From positions 1-35,047 of the forward strand of contig JAMPCN010000022.1 of assembly GCA_023666125.1 (NCBI GenBank): a stretch of DNA of 35,047 nt. The letters are read 5' to 3'. Made by a program: the position numbers and the translations under genes. Below the pieces are notes generated by a model, which saw nothing but the letters and a program-made list of their open reading frames with translations, made no database searches and was not told the DNA's origin. This DNA is from Bacillus sp. (in: firmicutes) (GTDB taxonomy: Bacteria; Bacillota; Clostridia; Lachnospirales; Lachnospiraceae). Below, one piece after another: positions 31,420 to 35,047 of this stretch (positions are counted from its first letter, which is position 1; each line of letters begins with the position of its first letter).

Positions 31420-31923
31420 ATGAATTTAGAAAACAGGAGTGATAAAGACCAAAAATATAATATGACTTTCTGCATCCTTTCGGGAATTGCGATTGTGATG
31501 ATTGTAGCGGGGCATGTGGGGTATAATATTTTGACGGTGGGGGAACTGTTTCCTTATTATTCGTTTCATGTGCCGTTATTTTTATTTATTTCCGGGTATT
31601 TTTACAAGGAAGAGGAAGAAGCCGCGCCGCTTGCCTATAGCAGTGGTGTACGGGATTTATGAACGGACCTGTCGTTCCCTATCTGACAGCTGTTACGGGC
31701 ATTGCGTTCTGGCTGCGTACCGCTCGAATCCTGACGCCCGCTTTACCGGACGAATATCGACTATTATTATATGATAAGAGGCGCAGAGGAGTTTAAGATG
31801 GTCTATCTGCTGGCGGGTATCATACTGCCGCTTTTATTGCAGTATGGCCTGGACAGAATAGGGATAAAAATAAAAGAAAGACGGAATGAAAAAAGTGATG
31901 GAAAACCTTATAATAACATATGA
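31420..31923 (+). pseudogene. Decayed acyltransferase-3 (OafA/NodX-type) gene
   Basis: ATG 31420 with GGAGGAG upstream begins an acyltransferase family 3 N-terminus (ILSGIAIVMIVAGHVGYNIL, YSFHVPLFLFISGYFYKEEE) that ends at TGA 31660-31662. Two further pieces of such a protein follow in other frames: NGPVVPYLTAVTGIAFWLRTARILTP (about 31655-31795), then DYYYMIRGAEEFKMVYLLAG and LPLLLQYGLDRIGIKIK (to TGA 31921-31923). A normal protein has about 330-380 residues, so the middle is deleted and at least two frameshifts are present. The intact gene would have added acyl groups to a surface glycan. The promoter and leader look intact, so transcription may persist. Confidence 0.8.
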
Positions 31924-32263
31924 TATTTTTAGAATTATGATAACCGCACTGTTGATACTGCTCATGTTGTTGGTTGCGGTTATGCTGCATACATTTTGTT
32001 ACGGCATGGCGCGGATATATAACTGGAACGGCAGCCGCTACCGTTACCTGGGCTATGTGCCGGTCAGAAAAGAGGACGGCGGGTTTGCGGTTCGGATTGG
32101 CGCACGGATGGTGGATTTATCGCGTACAACGCTTTATAGAATTTGTCCGGGGCGGGCTTTTTGCAGGAAAAACCGCTATCGGGATATGTATGTATATGCG
32201 GACGGGGCAAAAAGCTGTCTCGTCATAGAGAAAGAGGCAATGAAAACAGAGATTCCCTTTTAA
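31886..32263 (+). CDS. Hypothetical membrane protein with cytoplasmic basic domain
   Basis: A 125-residue protein. One long N-terminal hydrophobic segment (IMITALLILLMLLVAVMLHTF) is followed by a basic C-terminal domain (GYVPVRKEDGGFAVRIGARM, CRKNRYRDMYVYADGAKSCL). ATG 31886 lies inside the tail of the acyltransferase remnant; ATG 31898 is an alternative. The ribosome site is weak (GAAAGACGG). No family recognised. Confidence 0.55.
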   Translation: MKKVMENLIITYDIFRIMITALLILLMLLVAVMLHTFCYGMARIYNWNGSRYRYLGYVPVRKEDGGFAVRIGARMVDLSRTTLYRICPGRAFCRKNRYRDMYVYADGAKSCLVIEKEAMKTEIPF

Positions 32264-32272
32264 GGAAAGTTC

Positions 32273-32281
32273 TGGTATACT
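32273..32281 (+). promoter_or_regulatory. Extended -10 promoter before the glycosyltransferase gene
   Basis: TGG plus TATACT (32276-32281). A TTTGTG/CACAAA hairpin follows in the leader at about 32299-32319. Confidence 0.5.
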
Positions 32282-32352
32282 AAAACATGTATGTTGAATT
32301 TGTGCTTTTTAGTCACAAATAGGGCAGGCCAGGAAAGGCGTATGGTTTCAGT

Positions 32353-33399
32353 ATGATTACGATAAGTCTTTGTATGATTGTAAAAAATGAAGAAAAGCTG
32401 CTTGCAAGGTGTCTGGACAGCGTGTCGGGGCTGATGGATGAAATCATTATTGTCGATACCGGCTCTACGGACAAAACGAAAGAGATTGCGGCGCGTTATA
32501 CGGATAAAATCTATGATTTTGAGTGGGTGCAGGATTTTTCGGCGGCAAGAAATTTTGCTTTTTCCAAGGCTAATATGGAATATATTTATTCCGCGGACGC
32601 TGACGAAGTGCTGGATGAAGAGAACCGGGAAACTTTTTTGCAGTTAAAGAAAACGCTTTTGCCGGAGATTGACATTGTCCAGATGTATTATGCGAACCAG
32701 CTTGATTTTGGAACGATTTATAATTATGATAAAGAACTTCGCCCCAAGCTTTTTAAACGTTTAAGAACTTTTACGTGGGCGGAACCTATTCATGAGCAGG
32801 TGATTTTGGAACCTGTGATTTTCGACAGCGATATTGCGATTCTGCATATGCCGGAAAACAACCATAAAGACAGAGATTTGGCATCCTTTGTACGGATGAC
32901 GGATGCAGGGGCGCATTTATCGGCAAGGCTGCACAATATTTATGCCAAGGAACTGTTTATTTCCGGAGACGAGCAGGATTTTTTAAACGCGGAGGCATTC
33001 TTTGAAGCTTCCTGCGAGGATACGGCAAGGTCGTTAGATGAAATCAAGGAAGCGGCGTGCGTTGTGGCAAAAGCTGCAAGGCTTAGAAAGGATACGGAGA
33101 AATTTTTTAAATATGCGCTGAAAGTGGTCGCTGCGGAGGGCTGTGCGGAGATTTGCTGTGAATTAGGGGAGTATTTTTTGGAACGGCAGGATTTGCAGGA
33201 AGCGGTTATATGGTTTTACAATGGCGCGTATGAAACGGAGAGTATCCTTAATATACATAGTAGTGGGAAGATTCCGCTGCTTGCCCTTGCGAAGTGTTAC
33301 AGGCTCTTAGGAAATGAAGAACAGGCGCAGACATATGAAAAACTGGCAAAAGACGCAACGTCTGAGAATATGCCGGAAGACGGGAAAGGAATCATATAG
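32353..33399 (+). CDS. Family 2 glycosyltransferase with TPR-like C-terminus
   Basis: A 348-residue cytosolic GT-A transferase. It opens ISLCMIVKNEEKLLARCLDSV, then DEIIIVDTGSTDKTKEIAARY (nucleotide-binding), FSAARNFAF and the metal motif SADADEVLDEENR (DxD). EPIHEQV follows near residue 155, as in the WaaE/SunS-like subgroup. Residues 200-345 are alpha-helical repeats resembling TPRs (FFKYALKVVAAEGCAEICCELGEYF; LLALAKCYRLLGNEEQAQTYEKLA), which in related enzymes bind protein or peptide acceptors. The ribosome site is weak and far (AGGAAAGG about 15 bases upstream). The TAG is directly followed by the hisC ATG. Substrate unknown; protein glycosylation is possible. Confidence 0.88.
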   Translation: MITISLCMIVKNEEKLLARCLDSVSGLMDEIIIVDTGSTDKTKEIAARYTDKIYDFEWVQDFSAARNFAFSKANMEYIYSADADEVLDEENRETFLQLKKTLLPEIDIVQMYYANQLDFGTIYNYDKELRPKLFKRLRTFTWAEPIHEQVILEPVIFDSDIAILHMPENNHKDRDLASFVRMTDAGAHLSARLHNIYAKELFISGDEQDFLNAEAFFEASCEDTARSLDEIKEAACVVAKAARLRKDTEKFFKYALKVVAAEGCAEICCELGEYFLERQDLQEAVIWFYNGAYETESILNIHSSGKIPLLALAKCYRLLGNEEQAQTYEKLAKDATSENMPEDGKGII

Positions 33400-34452
33400 A
33401 TGAAGTGGGAAGATAATGTGCGTAAGGCGGCTCCTTATATACCCGGAGAACAGCCGCAGAAAAAAAATATTATCAAATTAAATACAAACGAATGTCCCTA
33501 TCCGCCGTCGCCGATGGTGGAAAAGAAAATGAAAGAACTGGCGTATGAGGATTTGCGGCTTTATCCGGAATTTCCGGAAGAAACGCCGTTAGCGCAGCTT
33601 TTGGCAGACTATTATCATGTGAAAAAAGAGCAGATTTTTATCGGCGTCGGCTCTGATGATGTGCTTTCCATGGCGTTTTTAACATTTTTTCATTCGGATA
33701 AACCGGTCTTTTTCCCGGATATCACATACTCGTTCTATGACGTATGGGCCAAACTTTATCGGATTCCCTATGAGGTAAAGCCGTTAGATGAAAACTTCCG
33801 TATCAGAAAGGAAGACTATATGGGCGTAAACGGCGGTGTGATTTTTCCAAACCCCAACGCGCCGACGGGTATTTTGATGGAAGTGGACGCTATAGAGGAG
33901 ATTATCCGGGCAAACCCGGACAGTATGGTGATTGTGGACGAAGCCTACATTGATTTTGGCGGCACAAGCTGTCTGCCGCTGTTACCGAAATATGAAAATC
34001 TGCTCATTGTACGCACATTTTCCAAGTCAAGGGCGATGGCAGGATGCCGAATCGGATATGCGATAGGAAATGAAAAGGCGATTGCATACTTAAACAGCGC
34101 AAAGTACGCGGTCAATTCCTATACCATGAACAGACCGGCACTGCAGCTTGGGGCGGAAGCGGTAAAAGACGATGCTTATTTTAAGGAAATATGCGCTAAA
34201 ATTATGGCGACCAGGGAGCGGACGAAGAAAGAACTGACGGCGCTGGGCTTTACTTTCCCGGAACCTGGCGGCAATTTCATTTTTGCTTCCCATAAAAGCG
34301 TTAAGGCACAGGAGATATTTGAGAAGTTAAAAGAGCGGGATATTTACGTCAGACATTGGAATAAAGAACGGATTGACAACTATCTGCGTATTACGATTGG
34401 CACGGATGAGCAGATGGATGCTTTATTGGCGGCATTGAAAGAAATCATATAA
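33400..34452 (+). CDS. hisC: Histidinol-phosphate aminotransferase
   Basis: A 350-residue PLP enzyme of the class I/II aminotransferase fold, which converts imidazole-acetol phosphate to histidinol phosphate with glutamate. Markers: KLNTNECPYPPSP (substrate loop), GVGSDDVLSMAFLTFF (PLP phosphate), NPNAPTGI, VDEAYIDFGG (Asp to the pyridine N and Tyr), TFSKSRAMAGCRIGY (Schiff-base Lys) and LRITIGTDEQM. It abuts the glycosyltransferase stop without a gap and is 13 bases from the next gene. No other his genes are present, so it may act more broadly on aromatic or histidinol-type substrates. Confidence 0.9.
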   Translation: MKWEDNVRKAAPYIPGEQPQKKNIIKLNTNECPYPPSPMVEKKMKELAYEDLRLYPEFPEETPLAQLLADYYHVKKEQIFIGVGSDDVLSMAFLTFFHSDKPVFFPDITYSFYDVWAKLYRIPYEVKPLDENFRIRKEDYMGVNGGVIFPNPNAPTGILMEVDAIEEIIRANPDSMVIVDEAYIDFGGTSCLPLLPKYENLLIVRTFSKSRAMAGCRIGYAIGNEKAIAYLNSAKYAVNSYTMNRPALQLGAEAVKDDAYFKEICAKIMATRERTKKELTALGFTFPEPGGNFIFASHKSVKAQEIFEKLKERDIYVRHWNKERIDNYLRITIGTDEQMDALLAALKEII

Positions 34453-34465
34453 GAGGAGAATGAGT

Positions 34466-34966
34466 ATGAATGCTTTAGCGGCTTGGTTTGCCAATACATT
34501 GGGCAAATATGTATCAAAAGAGATTGTTATTTTTATTATTTCCATGATTCCGATTCTGGAATTGCGGGGAGGGCTGTTGGTGTCGAAACTTTTGGAGGTT
34601 TCGATTTTAACGGCGATTCCGATTTGCATTATCGGTAATATTATACCGATTCCGTTTATACTGCTTTTCATCAAGCAGATTTTTAAATGGCTGAAGAAAA
34701 TAAAAATTTTTAAGGGATTGATTGAAAAGCTGGAAAACCGGGCAATGGGAAAGAGTGAGTCCATCAAAAAATATGAGTTCTGGGGGTTGGTTTTGTTTGT
34801 CGGCATACCGCTTCCGGGAACGGGTGCGTGGACAGGGTCGTTGATTGCCGCGCTTTTGGAAATTGATTTTAAGAAAGCGATATTGGCGGAACTGCTCGGC
34901 ATTGCGATAGCAACCGTTATCATGTCGATTGTATCTTATGGATTGTTAGGCGCGTTGATATCATAG
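34466..34966 (+). CDS. Small multidrug-export family membrane protein (Sm_multidrug_ex, COG2426)
   Basis: A 166-residue protein with four to five hydrophobic segments. Family motifs are the N-terminal IPILELRGGL, PIPFILLFIKQIFKWLKK, FWGLVLFVGIPLPGTGAWTGSLIAALL and a final helix. The ELRGG and PLPGTGAWTG blocks are conserved in this family. Despite its name, transport has not been firmly shown for most members; it is distantly like DedA proteins. AGAGGAGA lies eight bases before ATG 34466; ATG 34460 would be too close. Confidence 0.85.
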   Translation: MNALAAWFANTLGKYVSKEIVIFIISMIPILELRGGLLVSKLLEVSILTAIPICIIGNIIPIPFILLFIKQIFKWLKKIKIFKGLIEKLENRAMGKSESIKKYEFWGLVLFVGIPLPGTGAWTGSLIAALLEIDFKKAILAELLGIAIATVIMSIVSYGLLGALIS

Positions 34967-34985
34967 CGTATGGATGATGTTTATC

Positions 34986-35047
34986 ATGGAAAGTATCTGT
35001 GAAACAATGAAAAACAAAAGGAATATATTGACTGCGGGGGTTTTGTT
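34986..35047 (+). CDS. Start of a possible further gene (cut by window end)
   Basis: An open frame from ATG 34986 to the edge (begins MESICETMKNKRNILTAG). The internal ATG at 35007 would give a basic, then hydrophobic start like a signal peptide. The ribosome site is poor for either. Only about 20 codons are visible, so this is tentative. Confidence 0.3.
   Translation, partial: MESICETMKNKRNILTAGVL

Overview
The window looks like chromosomal DNA from a motile, low-to-mid-GC anaerobic Firmicute, most likely a gut Lachnospiraceae (Clostridia). The reasons are strong AGGAGG-type ribosome binding sites throughout, a BcrR/A/B/S-like regulator-transporter-kinase cluster, an M3 oligoendopeptidase, a PdaB-like deacetylase, an L-fucose-isomerase-family/xylulokinase cluster, and a near-perfect SigD (flagellar sigma) promoter. 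Species cannot be fixed from the sequence alone.

Region 1 (1-2520) is a visibly AT-rich accessory island. It holds the tail of a RelE-like toxin with a downstream antitoxin; a compact convergent locus with all the parts of an Fst/par-type type I toxin-antitoxin system (32-residue membrane peptide, antisense RNA with its own promoter, two pairs of direct repeats, shared terminator); a 212-residue protein that closely resembles Cyt (CytB-family) delta-endotoxins of Bacillus thuringiensis; several tiny ORFs or remnants; and a small lipoprotein. The Cyt-like gene is the most surprising item. It corresponds to the protease-activated core of Cyt1/Cyt2 without the terminal propeptides.

Region 2 (2525-8940) holds an AraC regulator divergent from an LspA-type signal peptidase II, a divergent carbamate kinase, and a three-gene sugar operon (xylulokinase, DUF4867-like protein, L-fucose-isomerase-family protein) behind a near-consensus promoter.

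Region 3 (8941-13483) carries two uncharacterised genes that may belong to the motility regulon: a secreted-looking protein with two FliD-C-like repeats, and a coiled-coil protein preceded by TAAA-N16-GCCGATAT. Between them lie a PdaB-like deacetylase and a RelBE/ParE-type toxin-antitoxin pair. A 196-bp nested palindrome (13245-13440) separates this region from pepF.

Region 4 (13484-23701) holds pepF, a membrane protein, a complete Opp/Dpp-type peptide ABC importer (A-B-C-D-F, with an attenuator hairpin after A and a large extracytoplasmic insertion in C) and two small membrane proteins.

Region 5 (23673-27199) is a response regulator - ABC ATPase - ABC permease - histidine kinase cluster typical of peptide-antibiotic sensing and detoxification. 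Three 12-bp-phased TTCTTAAC repeats sit in front of the ATPase promoter.

Region 6 (27272-35047) holds a double-SBP3/degenerate-GGDEF/EAL c-di-GMP protein, a membrane-anchored protein of unknown function, a decayed acyltransferase-3 gene preceded by tandem perfect hairpins, a family-2 glycosyltransferase, histidinol-phosphate aminotransferase, a small multidrug-export family membrane protein, and the start of a possible further gene.
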